The notes: generated from the letters alone by a model not told the origin. Positions 1 through 6,724 are shown, counted from the first letter of the stretch. The stretch is 12,133 nt of DNA from CAYMDS01 sp964653195 (GCA_964653195.1 CAZZCX010000025.1:1-12133), one strand, 5' to 3'. Translations and numbers: made by a program.

Positions 1-173
1 TTTCAAATGTTCTATTCTACTTGAAAAGTGTTACCGATGTATCTCATCTTTTGCAGCCTCAAACTATCGAAATTCAATTGGGCTTGAGTCTATAGTTAAC
101 TTCTAAAATATTCGGGAAAAATAAAAAATAGACCCTTTAAGCAGAAATAGGCAAAGTATTTGAGTTAATAATT
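1..173. other. AT-rich stretch without a recognised gene
   Basis: No convincing reading frame, RNA gene or strong hairpin is visible here. It lies downstream of the stop of the minus-strand 245-aa gene and would hold that transcript's 3' end, but no GC-rich stem followed by a T-run is seen. Confidence 0.5.
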
Positions 174-911
174 TTACCGTGCCTGACTTGAAACAGTTTT
201 GCCATTGAAAAAGATGTTTTTATCTGCCAGTCTTCCATGTATATGCCCCATAAGAAGCCCCGCAGCTGATGAAACACCTTGTGCTGGAGGAAAAGCAAAG
301 TTAAATAATCTACCTATATCGGCTCCAGCTGCTGATCCGAATTTCGGCTCCAACACTTTTTGGGCAGCTTTTCTTTCATCAGTATTTAACCGTTTCATAG
401 CTTCGCTTCCCGCTTCCCAGTCCTGAGTACTACGAACTATTGGTATCGCATACGCCACAGCACGCCAAAAAGGATGCTCCGACTCATCAAATTTTAAAGC
501 ACGTCCTGTCTCCTGCATTGCGATCGCCGGGTTTTTATGAAAAATTTGCGCTGTCTCCGTATAAGGATTATAACGATCGGATCTTGCAATTTTCCCAAGA
601 ATTGAATCAAAGAAAGTTACAGGCAACCCTAGTAATATTCGTACAAATAAATTCATCCTTCTATCCTTTCCGAATAACCTTTTCATTTCTGCAAATAGGG
701 GTGAACGATTTAAGCGGATAAGCGGATTACCTTTCCAATTAACGTCTTTGAACTTTTCCGCTAAATATGCCACCATCTCTGCTGGAGCATCTTTAAAAAT
801 TGCATCTGGTGTCAAAAGCAGAAGATGCGAAGGTGCAGCAAGCACATGTCCCAGATTTTCCACAATGCCACTTTTTTTATATTCAATCTCAAGATTTCCC
901 ATAGAGTTCAT
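174..911 (-). CDS. Unknown protein resembling a zinc metallopeptidase with a lost HExxH motif
   Basis: A 245-aa protein with no assigned function. Residues 110-140 read like the active-site region of gluzincin-type peptidases: an N-P-Y-T-x-T segment (115-120), then AIAMQETGRAL (129-139), where such families usually have ALHEAGHA. Both zinc-binding histidines are replaced (Q133, R137), while E134 and G136 remain. A later WEAGSEA segment (165-171) could be the remnant of the third-ligand Glu helix. The C-terminus has a Gly/Ala-rich stretch and a GHIHGR motif (222-227). Residues 86-106 are moderately hydrophobic and could touch a membrane; there is no clear signal peptide. The start at 911 overlaps the upstream gene by 23 bp; an in-frame ATG at 902 is an alternative. 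Neither has a Shine-Dalgarno sequence, so translational coupling to the upstream gene is likely. The peptidase resemblance is recalled family knowledge, not a search result. Confidence 0.75.
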   Translation of the reverse strand: MNSMGNLEIEYKKSGIVENLGHVLAAPSHLLLLTPDAIFKDAPAEMVAYLAEKFKDVNWKGNPLIRLNRSPLFAEMKRLFGKDRRMNLFVRILLGLPVTFFDSILGKIARSDRYNPYTETAQIFHKNPAIAMQETGRALKFDESEHPFWRAVAYAIPIVRSTQDWEAGSEAMKRLNTDERKAAQKVLEPKFGSAAGADIGRLFNFAFPPAQGVSSAAGLLMGHIHGRLADKNIFFNGKTVSSQAR

Positions 912-1524
912 TGTCTGAGGACTTTGAAGACTGAGTGGTCAATGACGATAATTCATTTTCCAACATTCCCAAAATATATCCTTGATGAGCAGACCAATTT
1001 ATAAAGGTTTCAATTATATTCATATCTTTATACTTCAATTCTGCCAAATCTCTAAATTCGACCAATATCCTGTTCATTTTTTCTTGAGTTTCTTTTTCCA
1101 TGATTAAAGATAATATTGGATCAATTTTCTCAAGTAATGACTTATTCATATCAGCATCATAATTCCTCACCCATTCGCCACCTAATCCATTTGTAGATTC
1201 CTGTGCTAGCAAATTTATCGCTTGTGGATCTATATTATGAGTTATAAGAAAAAGCGTATATCCTCCGTAGACAGAAAATGCGATATATTCCTCAACCGCG
1301 TCCATAAATGTTTTCAGATTATCTTTATCAGAAATATTGCCCTCTATTTCTTCAGCTGCAATTTTCGTTATTACATCAAACCCCTTGGTGACCTCAGTGT
1401 GAAGCAAGGCCAACATTTCCCGTCTTGATTTAAGTTCAAGCTGCATCATAGCCACCCATTTGATCCAAATTGACTTGTAATCCGTAACCATGAAAATATT
1501 GTAATGCTTAATCGCATCCCTCAC
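889..1524 (-). CDS. Hypothetical protein, helical, unknown function
   Basis: A 211-aa protein that I do not recognise. It is predicted mostly helical, acidic in the middle, with a fairly hydrophobic stretch at 78-96 that is too polar to be a confident membrane span, and a Ser/Thr-rich tail (192-203). The longest frame begins at GTG 1524, preceded by a G-rich GGGTGGGG that is not a good Shine-Dalgarno sequence. An in-frame ATG at 1491 (residue 12, MVTDYKS) is an equally reasonable start. The stop is TGA at 889-891, inside the beginning of the next minus-strand gene, so the two are probably one transcription unit. This TGA is the evidence that TGA is read as stop here, provided the gene is real. 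Confidence 0.65.
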   Translation of the reverse strand: MRDAIKHYNIFMVTDYKSIWIKWVAMMQLELKSRREMLALLHTEVTKGFDVITKIAAEEIEGNISDKDNLKTFMDAVEEYIAFSVYGGYTLFLITHNIDPQAINLLAQESTNGLGGEWVRNYDADMNKSLLEKIDPILSLIMEKETQEKMNRILVEFRDLAELKYKDMNIIETFINWSAHQGYILGMLENELSSLTTQSSKSSDNELYGKS

Positions 1525-1560
1525 AACCCCACCCTATTTGCCATTTACCAATTTCTACTT

Positions 1561-1588
1561 GCTCTCCGCCCTCTGCCCTATGCCCTAT
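1561..1588. repeat. Heptanucleotide tandem repeat, 4 units
   Basis: Four in-phase 7-bp units starting at 1561, 1568, 1575 and 1582 fit the consensus GCYCTMT (for example GCCCTAT twice in a row), followed by a decayed fifth unit. The same consensus recurs in the 23S-5S spacer at 10766-10793, in the same orientation. It lies in the gap upstream of the minus-strand gene at 1524 and encodes nothing obvious. It resembles the short tandem heptads known from intergenic regions of some cyanobacteria, but a relation is not implied. Confidence 0.75.
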
Positions 1589-1661
1589 GCTATTAACTAT
1601 TACCTTATCCTTACCCCTTGCCTATATTATTCTTAAATTGGTGATATATAAATATTTTTAA

Positions 1662-1746
1662 AGGACTAAGCCCATTGGCAGGATGGGCTAAGACCTAAAT
1701 TGAAAGCAAGTTAGATACCTAAAACCCCGAATCAAATCGGGGTTTT
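1662..1746 (+). ncRNA. Candidate small structured RNA ending in a terminator
   Basis: A 14-bp stem with two A-A mismatches (arms 1662-1675 and 1683-1696, loop TGGCAGG) is followed after 24 nt by the strong terminator hairpin at 1721-1746. No protein gene lies upstream on this strand to use that terminator, and the next promoter lies after it, so a short independent transcript of about 85 nt is plausible. No good promoter is visible; only weak TATATA-like boxes occur near 1643-1652. It matches no riboswitch class I know. It could equally be the relic of a removed gene. Confidence 0.3.
1721..1746 (+). terminator. Intrinsic terminator, symmetric
   Basis: A perfect 10-bp stem, AAAACCCCGA paired with TCGGGGTTTT, closes a 6-nt loop. 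The arm design gives a T-run on both strands, so it could work in either direction. On the plus strand it would insulate the gene at 1810 from upstream transcription. Confidence 0.8.
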
Positions 1747-1751
1747 ATACG

Positions 1752-1800
1752 TTGTACTTGAATCTATCCATCCTATAAGATACAATTCTCCTTTTATAAT
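1752..1800 (+). promoter_or_regulatory. Promoter region of the RelA/SpoT-like gene
   Basis: Three overlapping sigma70-type options are visible: TTGAAT (1758-1763), 17 bp, TACAAT (1781-1786); TTGTAC (1752-1757), 16 bp, TATAAG (1774-1779); and a perfect TATAAT at 1795-1800 without a matching -35. The first would give a 5' leader of about 17 nt. The last would place the transcript start within 2-3 nt of the ATG, a nearly leaderless message. The start at 1810 has no Shine-Dalgarno sequence. Confidence 0.5.
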
Positions 1801-1809
1801 CTATTTAGT

Positions 1810-4260
1810 ATGGCTTTTCATGAAAGAATCGGACGATATCTTAGAATGCAGGATATTCGTAAAACCGCAAATCAAATACGACAAAGCAATGAAGCATTAG
1901 GGTCGGTTGAGTACCCTGGGCTCCCATGGCCGGAAGGTAAGACAGAATCTCAAATAGTTGAGGTCTCCAAACAGCTACGCCCAATGCTCCGCGATAATTT
2001 AATAGAGGGAAAATGGCAAGAGGAAGAGATTGACGAGTTCTTTGCTGAGGCTGATCTAATTCAGTCTGAATATGAGCGTGTTGGTAAGCCTACAAGAAAT
2101 AGCGGAGAGGATACAATTTATCACTCACTACGGATTGCGACACACTTGACCTTTATGGGAATCACTGACAAGGCGTTAATTAAGTCAGCATTATGGCATG
2201 ATGCAAAAGAAGATTTAGAAGAACTATGGGAATCATCAATAGGCCACTTATCTCCTGAAGTAGTGAGTTTGGTAGATGCAGCAACTAAGGTTAAGAGCGC
2301 AAACATTGAAGCAGCAACCGAAGAAGAAAAATTGGTAAATGACGAATTAGCAACAGTAATTCACCTTTATGAAGCAGCACTTGCCGATCCACGAACAATT
2401 CTACTTAAAGAAGAGGACGTTGTCGATAACGCGCCCACTTATGATGCTATGCCCGAAAATTCTTATAAGCAAAAAATGAGGCGGGATCGCAAAGTACAAC
2501 GCTTCCTCTGGGTCTTTTACCCGTTACTTCGCAAGACTCATGGATCTATTATCGCTAACCAGATAGCAGAAACATCGCTTAGATTACAATTCCCGGAAAG
2601 ATATGCCCAAATCCAAAGGCAAATAACATCAGAATTCAATGAATTCGAAATGATCAGCGGAAGAAAAGTCTTTGACGTTTTAAAAGATAAACTTGCTCAG
2701 CTTGAAGCAGACGCTTATACACCTAGCATGGCGCAACTTCCCCCTAGTAATTCAGAAGGTTTTAGGGTAGATAATTCTCCAGATGCCGAAGTTTATTTTG
2801 AACCAATAAATCCTGATTATCTTACTCCTCCTGTAATACAGTTACTTTCTAGAGATTTGGTTAGTATTTACAGGGGTGATTATCACCCAAATCTAAGATA
2901 CCCCACCTTGCCACATTTTAAAATAATCTGTAGAACGAATAATGAAAAAGCATATTGGTTGAATTATTTACTCCGCGATAATAAAAGGACAGATTTAATT
3001 CAAGATGATGATGGCAGAATCCTATTTACGATTCCTCTAAGTCCAGATTTAGCACACGATACAGAAATAACCGTTGAAGTTGAGCTCTCAACAGTTGAAG
3101 AAGAAATATTACCACTTGATGAATACCGATCGCCTCAATCCGACGATCCGGCAAGCAGAGCTATACGAAGTATCGCAAGCGAAAGAATGAAGCGTATATC
3201 CGTTGCATATAGTGAAGCTAAAGCCCGAGGCGACGCGAGACCGGTTCTATCCGAAAATTTCCAACAAAATAGCGTAAGCTTTTTAACGCCTGAGAATGAA
3301 AGATTTACTGTACCAAAAGGCGCGACATATCTCGATGCAGTTTCTATTATCGGAAAAAATCTACCTATATCTACTATTGCCATCTTAGTCATAGAAAACG
3401 GTCATAAAAAATTAGTAAGTATGGGAGATACTATTAAACCCAGACAAAAAATTGAAGCTATAACTTTGCAGATGATTGAAGAAAATCCCCAACTAAAAGA
3501 TGACATTATAATTATGGCAAACAGCGATGAGGTATTGCAGCATGAAATTGAAGATGCGCTTCACGGTTTTTCACCAAGCAGATTCGATTTGGTCACAACC
3601 GACAGAGCTCGGCGATTGATAAGCAATAGATTAAAAACCCTCTCAGAAGATGAAACAACACGCAAAGCTTCAAGAAAAAGAGCAAGAAAAATAGTAGCCA
3701 GAATGTACAGACTGCTAGAAGATCAAAATCGACGATTTGATCAGTTCATATCAGATGGCTTCACTGGAACCTTACAAGAAAGATATGGTAATTTAGATGA
3801 ACTTCTTGAAAGATTAGGCCAAATTTCCATTCCCCTTAGAGATGAGTATATAGACCATTTCGAAAAACCTGAATTGACCTTCAAAGTCGATAAGGATAAT
3901 ACAACTGTTGATGCTCTAAAAGACTTAAACTTATTAGTGAATAATCTCCTTGAATTTAGAAAAAAACTACCTACTGTAAATATAATAGGTGTACCCAATA
4001 AGCTAGGAGTCTTAAAAAGCCTAGGTGGATTGTTAGATAAGTATAGATTCGATGTTTTGCCTATGCGTGCAAATGCGGAAGATGAAGGAGATGATGGCAT
4101 ACCGCGTGCAAATGCGGAAGATGAAGGAGATGATGGCATACCGCGTGCAAATATAGAGCTTGTACTTCGAGAATTTAATCCTAATCAAATTAACGCTTTT
4201 CTCTCTGAAGCTAGAGAGATATTCCCAGGCGTTGAAATAGGAATTCAGTATCCGAAATAG
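1810..4260 (+). CDS. Long RelA/SpoT-type protein: HD hydrolase, TGS and ACT-like domains, no recognisable synthetase
   Basis: An 816-aa protein with the domain order of long RelA/SpoT homologues, which make and degrade (p)ppGpp in the cytoplasm. The HD hydrolase part spans about 80-275. H105, H130-D131, E134-D135 and D203 (in LLKEED, aligned to the usual KLAD) sit where the metal and catalytic residues belong. LVDAATK (154-160) matches the conserved LVDGVTK segment. Residues 280-440, where the synthetase should be, show none of the family motifs (no DLxGxR, no GYxSLH, no ExQIRT). A TGS domain follows at 488-552 (FLTPENERFTVPKGATYLDA). The C-terminus (722-812) looks like an ACT domain (NIIGVPNKLGVLKSLGGLL), split by a 13-residue direct duplication. 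I infer a hydrolase-only or regulatory enzyme, perhaps with another nucleotide substrate. It stands alone between divergent and convergent neighbours. Confidence 0.85.
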   Translation: MAFHERIGRYLRMQDIRKTANQIRQSNEALGSVEYPGLPWPEGKTESQIVEVSKQLRPMLRDNLIEGKWQEEEIDEFFAEADLIQSEYERVGKPTRNSGEDTIYHSLRIATHLTFMGITDKALIKSALWHDAKEDLEELWESSIGHLSPEVVSLVDAATKVKSANIEAATEEEKLVNDELATVIHLYEAALADPRTILLKEEDVVDNAPTYDAMPENSYKQKMRRDRKVQRFLWVFYPLLRKTHGSIIANQIAETSLRLQFPERYAQIQRQITSEFNEFEMISGRKVFDVLKDKLAQLEADAYTPSMAQLPPSNSEGFRVDNSPDAEVYFEPINPDYLTPPVIQLLSRDLVSIYRGDYHPNLRYPTLPHFKIICRTNNEKAYWLNYLLRDNKRTDLIQDDDGRILFTIPLSPDLAHDTEITVEVELSTVEEEILPLDEYRSPQSDDPASRAIRSIASERMKRISVAYSEAKARGDARPVLSENFQQNSVSFLTPENERFTVPKGATYLDAVSIIGKNLPISTIAILVIENGHKKLVSMGDTIKPRQKIEAITLQMIEENPQLKDDIIIMANSDEVLQHEIEDALHGFSPSRFDLVTTDRARRLISNRLKTLSEDETTRKASRKRARKIVARMYRLLEDQNRRFDQFISDGFTGTLQERYGNLDELLERLGQISIPLRDEYIDHFEKPELTFKVDKDNTTVDALKDLNLLVNNLLEFRKKLPTVNIIGVPNKLGVLKSLGGLLDKYRFDVLPMRANAEDEGDDGIPRANAEDEGDDGIPRANIELVLREFNPNQINAFLSEAREIFPGVEIGIQYPK
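4065..4152 (+). repeat. 39-bp in-frame tandem repeat within the ACT-like domain
   Basis: Two identical 39-bp copies (4065-4103 and 4104-4142) are followed by the first 10 bp of a third. Each adds 13 residues, RANAEDEGDDGIP, between predicted strands of the ACT-like domain. Identity at DNA level means a recent duplication, slippage or an assembly artefact. Confidence 0.95.
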
Positions 4261-4349
4261 AAAACAATTCTAATAAGTGAATTAAGCTTAATAATAATAT
4301 TATTAATATTGATTAGATAAGAACTAAACTAAATACAAACCTTGGACAT

Positions 4350-4694
4350 CTAACGACCTATCCAACTCCTTCGCCCATTACCTGAAGATCCGTTACCGCC
4401 CCTAGAAGATACCTTATCTCTTTTTCTTTGTTGGTCGCTTTCCCATTGTTCTAATTCTCGTTTTTCTTTTAAAGATAATTCTTCCCCCTTATCTCTCTTA
4501 TCTAATAATTTTTTTATTCTTGCTTTAGGTTTACCAACGGCGACAAATAATATATTATCAATGCCTGCCGCAGCTCTAGTTCCAATATTATTAAATGATC
4601 TTCTTAAACTAAGTAAATTAGGTTTAATTTCTTTACCATAATTGCTTTCAGGTACATACCCAAGTCTGTTCATCGTTTCTGCTATAGCTGTCAT
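4350..4694 (-). CDS. Small basic protein of unknown function
   Basis: A 114-aa protein that I do not recognise. The N-terminal half is mixed (residues 1-55, including a hydrophobic IDNILFVAV at 45-53). Residues 56-94 are highly charged and probably helical. The tail 95-114 is rich in Gly, Ser, Asn and Arg, like a flexible nucleic-acid-binding extension. The start at 4694 is supported by AAAGG 9 nt upstream, one of only two Shine-Dalgarno-like signals in the window. It is transcribed from its own promoter (4851-4879) behind a structured leader with a terminator, so expression is probably conditional. Possible roles in RNA or ribosome binding are guesses from composition only. Confidence 0.65.
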   Translation of the reverse strand: MTAIAETMNRLGYVPESNYGKEIKPNLLSLRRSFNNIGTRAAAGIDNILFVAVGKPKARIKKLLDKRDKGEELSLKEKRELEQWESDQQRKRDKVSSRGGNGSSGNGRRSWIGR

Positions 4695-4699
4695 AATGT

Positions 4700-4717
4700 T
4701 TAACCTTTCTGCGCCAT
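4700..4717 (-). CDS. Five-codon ORF (MAQKG) behind a strong ribosome binding site
   Basis: ATG at 4717 lies 8 nt after AAAGGAG (4726-4732), the best Shine-Dalgarno sequence in the window, yet the frame stops after five codons, 5 nt before the start of the 114-aa gene. The two frames differ, so this could be a coupling mini-ORF that delivers ribosomes to 4694. It could also be the true start of the downstream gene, cut off by an indel or sequencing error. The Shine-Dalgarno sequence is also the 3' arm of the terminator hairpin, so folding would hide it. Confidence 0.35.
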   Translation of the reverse strand: MAQKG

Positions 4718-4752
4718 AAAAAAATCTCCTTTGTCCTAGACTTCGGAGATTT
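4718..4752 (-). terminator. Intrinsic terminator in the leader of the 114-aa gene
   Basis: On the minus strand AAATCTCC (4745-4752) pairs perfectly with GGAGATTT (4722-4729), followed by a run of seven T (4724-4718, overlapping the stem end). The loop is 15 nt. It sits between a good promoter and the gene it precedes, the position of an attenuator rather than of an end-of-operon terminator. It could partly serve the upstream M20 gene as well. Confidence 0.75.
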
Positions 4753-4778
4753 AAGCGCGCGATCTACCCGCCAAATCC

Positions 4779-4838
4779 CTAAGCCCAAAAGACTTGGAGA
4801 TTAAGAATGCGGGTAATCTGTATTAAATTAAGCTTCAT
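4779..4838 (-). CDS. Putative leader peptide of the attenuator, 19 aa
   Basis: The frame MKLNLIQITRILNLQVFWA begins at ATG 4838, about 6 nt after the predicted transcript start, and stops at TAG 4779-4781. An in-frame ATG at 4847 probably lies upstream of the transcript start. It is rich in Leu (4) and Ile (3), without a long run of any one residue. It has no Shine-Dalgarno sequence, as is common in this window. Its placement over pairing segments 1 and 2 is the main argument that it is translated. Confidence 0.35.
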   Translation of the reverse strand: MKLNLIQITRILNLQVFWA

Positions 4839-4850
4839 AGCCTGCATCTT

Positions 4851-4879
4851 ATAATACTATAAATCAGATCAGGGGTCAA
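4851..4879 (-). promoter_or_regulatory. Sigma70-type promoter for the attenuated transcript
   Basis: On the minus strand TTGACC (4874-4879) is followed after exactly 17 bp by TATTAT (4851-4856), each one base from consensus. The transcript should start near 4844, giving about 140 nt to the end of the terminator. It lies just past the stop of the M20 gene, so the 114-aa gene has an independent promoter. Confidence 0.7.
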
Positions 4880-4909
4880 GTATGAAAATTATATGGATCT
4901 AACTATATC

Positions 4910-6520
4910 TTAGCCAGATGTGGGAGAATTTAACGATTCACTTACCGCATTTATAAAAACCGGCAGACGCGAGATAAGCCATCGGATATCACCATAAGAA
5001 ACTTTTTCATCTTTATGAAGTTTTTTCGGATCCCCTACTCCAAAAATGTATGTATATAATAGGCTAAATTGCCTTTCAGTTAATTCGCCAAATTGCGCTC
5101 CTATATCAGTCATAAACGTCAGATAACTTGACTCACCACCTACTTCCTCGAGTACTTTTTTTCGTCTGTCATCACTTTCCCCCAATACCGCACCAGTCAT
5201 CATCACTGAATTTTCCTTAATAGGCATACTTACACTACGGGTACCATCGTTTACGCTTTCATCCGCTGACTCTAATTCATTTAATAAATTAATCAGATCG
5301 GATTGAGCAAATTCTCCTTCAAATTGTATAAAAGCCTCTGTAGGATTTGAATTCTGGTTTTTTACATTTCCCCACTCAATTCTACGCACTCTATGTGCCA
5401 TGTCTTTATTTTTCAATTTTGATATTAAAGAATATAACAAAGGCATAACGGTTTCATCCTCGAGTGGATTAAAAAACGCCGGATGCTTCAATTCGCTATT
5501 GCTTCCTAATAACACTCTATCTCCTTCAATTTTTACAGTCAAAACTCCCTTACGCAATAGCTCCGCTACCCTTCCAAATGCCCAATTCCGTGGATTGGTA
5601 GATGCATCAATTGTCGGATCAGTTAAATATCCCAGTACATCAGATGGTGTCGTTTCTTTATTGGTGCGAAAATCCAGCTTAGCCTGTAATGCTTTATCTT
5701 TATTTGCACTATCGACAGAGCCATAAGTTGAAGTACCTGCTGTCCGTCCGAAGACATCAGCACTTGCTTCATATGCATTTACAGCTGCCTCAGATAATCT
5801 TTCATAAAATCCCAAAAATGTATCTACAGCCGTACCGCTTAATCCTCCCTCGACTTCAGCATCAAATTTACCTCTATGTCCCACCCCTACCTTCACAGGC
5901 AATCTATTACTATCCTGAGTAGATTCCAAAGCTATAAGTGCTACTGGTTGATCTGAATTAAGCCTATCAGCTAATTGTTTTTTAAGAGCATGACTTCCCC
6001 GGCAGCCATTTTCTTCATGATCTGTAAAAACCACTATCACAGCACCTTTTTCAGGTATTACTATCTTCCCTAGACTCTCAATTGTGGCTGCTAAGTGGAT
6101 AGTATTGTCCTGTATAGTCCTTCCAGAAAGTTCACCTTCATTTTTATTGTCTTCTAAAGGGATATGTCCAGATGAATCTTTTTGGGCACTTATAACATCA
6201 TGATGAACCATGAGCAAAGTTGTTGGACCGTTACCAGGATCACCTAATGTCACGACTACATTATGCGTAAGTGTATCTGTTTCTTTTTGTAATGCTTCAA
6301 TAGTTTCAACTTTCGGATCTTTAATTCCTCTACTTTTTAGCCTTTCTAAAGCAAGTTCATGAATCAATTTAGCCTTTTTAGGAGCGTTTTCGGCTCTAGT
6401 ATCAGGATCATTCACAACGTCGTGCAATTGGCGCGTTAATTCAATAAATCCCCCAAGTTCAGGATATGCCATGTGTTCAGGTAGATTCTGCTTCAAACTC
6501 TCTGCGTGACTTAAAGCCAT
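4910..6520 (-). CDS. M20-family metallopeptidase-like protein
   Basis: A 536-aa protein with the two-zinc hydrolase signature of family M20 (aminoacylase/carboxypeptidase-type enzymes that cleave amide or peptide bonds). Visible in order: LLMVHHDVI (102-110), with H106 and D108 as the HxD motif; GRTIQDN (133-139), with D138 as bridging ligand; TDHEENG (166-172), with E169-E170 as base and ligand; ALES (197-200), with E199; and GVGHRG (212-217), typical of the start of the dimerisation domain. A GVGDPKKLHKDE segment (494-505) supplies the C-terminal metal His (H502). All metal positions appear intact, so it should be active. It is longer than most M20 enzymes (about 370-480 aa), mainly in the central domain (220-440). 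No signal peptide, so cytoplasmic. The start ATG lies 12 nt from a TATAAT box. The substrate cannot be told. Confidence 0.88.
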   Translation of the reverse strand: MALSHAESLKQNLPEHMAYPELGGFIELTRQLHDVVNDPDTRAENAPKKAKLIHELALERLKSRGIKDPKVETIEALQKETDTLTHNVVVTLGDPGNGPTTLLMVHHDVISAQKDSSGHIPLEDNKNEGELSGRTIQDNTIHLAATIESLGKIVIPEKGAVIVVFTDHEENGCRGSHALKKQLADRLNSDQPVALIALESTQDSNRLPVKVGVGHRGKFDAEVEGGLSGTAVDTFLGFYERLSEAAVNAYEASADVFGRTAGTSTYGSVDSANKDKALQAKLDFRTNKETTPSDVLGYLTDPTIDASTNPRNWAFGRVAELLRKGVLTVKIEGDRVLLGSNSELKHPAFFNPLEDETVMPLLYSLISKLKNKDMAHRVRRIEWGNVKNQNSNPTEAFIQFEGEFAQSDLINLLNELESADESVNDGTRSVSMPIKENSVMMTGAVLGESDDRRKKVLEEVGGESSYLTFMTDIGAQFGELTERQFSLLYTYIFGVGDPKKLHKDEKVSYGDIRWLISRLPVFINAVSESLNSPTSG

Positions 6521-6532
6521 AAGTAAAAGTAT

Positions 6533-6561
6533 ATTATAAATAGATGATTAATTGGTATAAA
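6533..6561 (-). promoter_or_regulatory. Promoter of the M20 peptidase gene
   Basis: On the minus strand TATAAT (6533-6538) follows TTTATA (6556-6561) by 17 bp. The message would begin about 5 nt before the ATG at 6520, nearly leaderless, in keeping with the missing Shine-Dalgarno sequence. Confidence 0.5.
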
Positions 6562-6646
6562 TCCATAAAAAGCCACTCACATACTAAGAGCAAATAGGCT
6601 ATTTAGTCTGATTACAAAAGAACATAGGCAGAATATAAATAGCGTC

Positions 6647-6675
6647 TTGTTTATAGCATGAAAAAAGCCTATAAT
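6647..6675 (+). promoter_or_regulatory. Promoter of hisG-hisE
   Basis: TTGTTT (6647-6652), 17 bp, and a perfect TATAAT (6670-6675) predict a start near 6682 and a leader of about 43 nt. The leader holds a 20-codon frame from ATG 6682 and a six-codon frame (6708-6728) whose TGA overlaps the hisG ATG. Neither is rich in His codons, and no terminator hairpin is seen, so a classic his attenuator is absent. Confidence 0.6.
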
Positions 6676-6724
6676 ATACGAATGAATTTAGGTAAGATAA
6701 TTATCATATGGCTCAAATTTCTAT

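Larger units (their letters stand above)
4718..4838 (-). promoter_or_regulatory. Candidate transcription attenuator with alternative pairings
   Basis: Four segments on the minus strand can pair in exclusive ways. Segment 1 (4791-4802, AATCTCCAAGTC) pairs with segment 2 (4773-4786) over about 12 positions with one mismatch. Segment 2 (GGGATTT) can instead pair with segment 3 (4745-4752, AAATCTC). Segment 3 pairs with segment 4 (4722-4729) to form the terminator. An outer stem, TACCCGC with GCGGGTA, encloses 1:2. Segment 1 lies inside a short peptide frame that stops within segment 2, so a ribosome stalled early would favour 2:3 and read-through, while one at the stop would favour 3:4. The pairings are read directly from the sequence; the regulatory logic is inferred. 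Confidence 0.5.

Noticed and set aside
1561..1588. CRISPR array
   Set aside because: The 7-bp units are contiguous without spacers and no cas gene is present.
3741..4139. 132-aa minus-strand frame opposite the RelA/SpoT-like gene
   Set aside because: Its repeated Ser/Pro segments are the antisense of the 39-bp tandem repeat; the plus-strand frame has clear domains.
4288..4306. AT-only palindrome TAATAATATTATTA as a terminator between convergent genes
   Set aside because: Pure A/T stem with no T-run after a GC-rich arm; this is expected by chance in such AT-rich sequence.
4745..4775. T-box-like sequence (GGGTAGATCGCG) before the leader terminator
   Set aside because: It departs from the AGGGTGGNACCGCG consensus by several changes including a deletion, no specifier loop is visible, its GCGGGTA is needed for an upstream stem, and the downstream gene is not an amino-acid gene.
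6676..6724. Histidine attenuator upstream of hisG
   Set aside because: No run of His codons in the short frames and no terminator hairpin before the hisG start.
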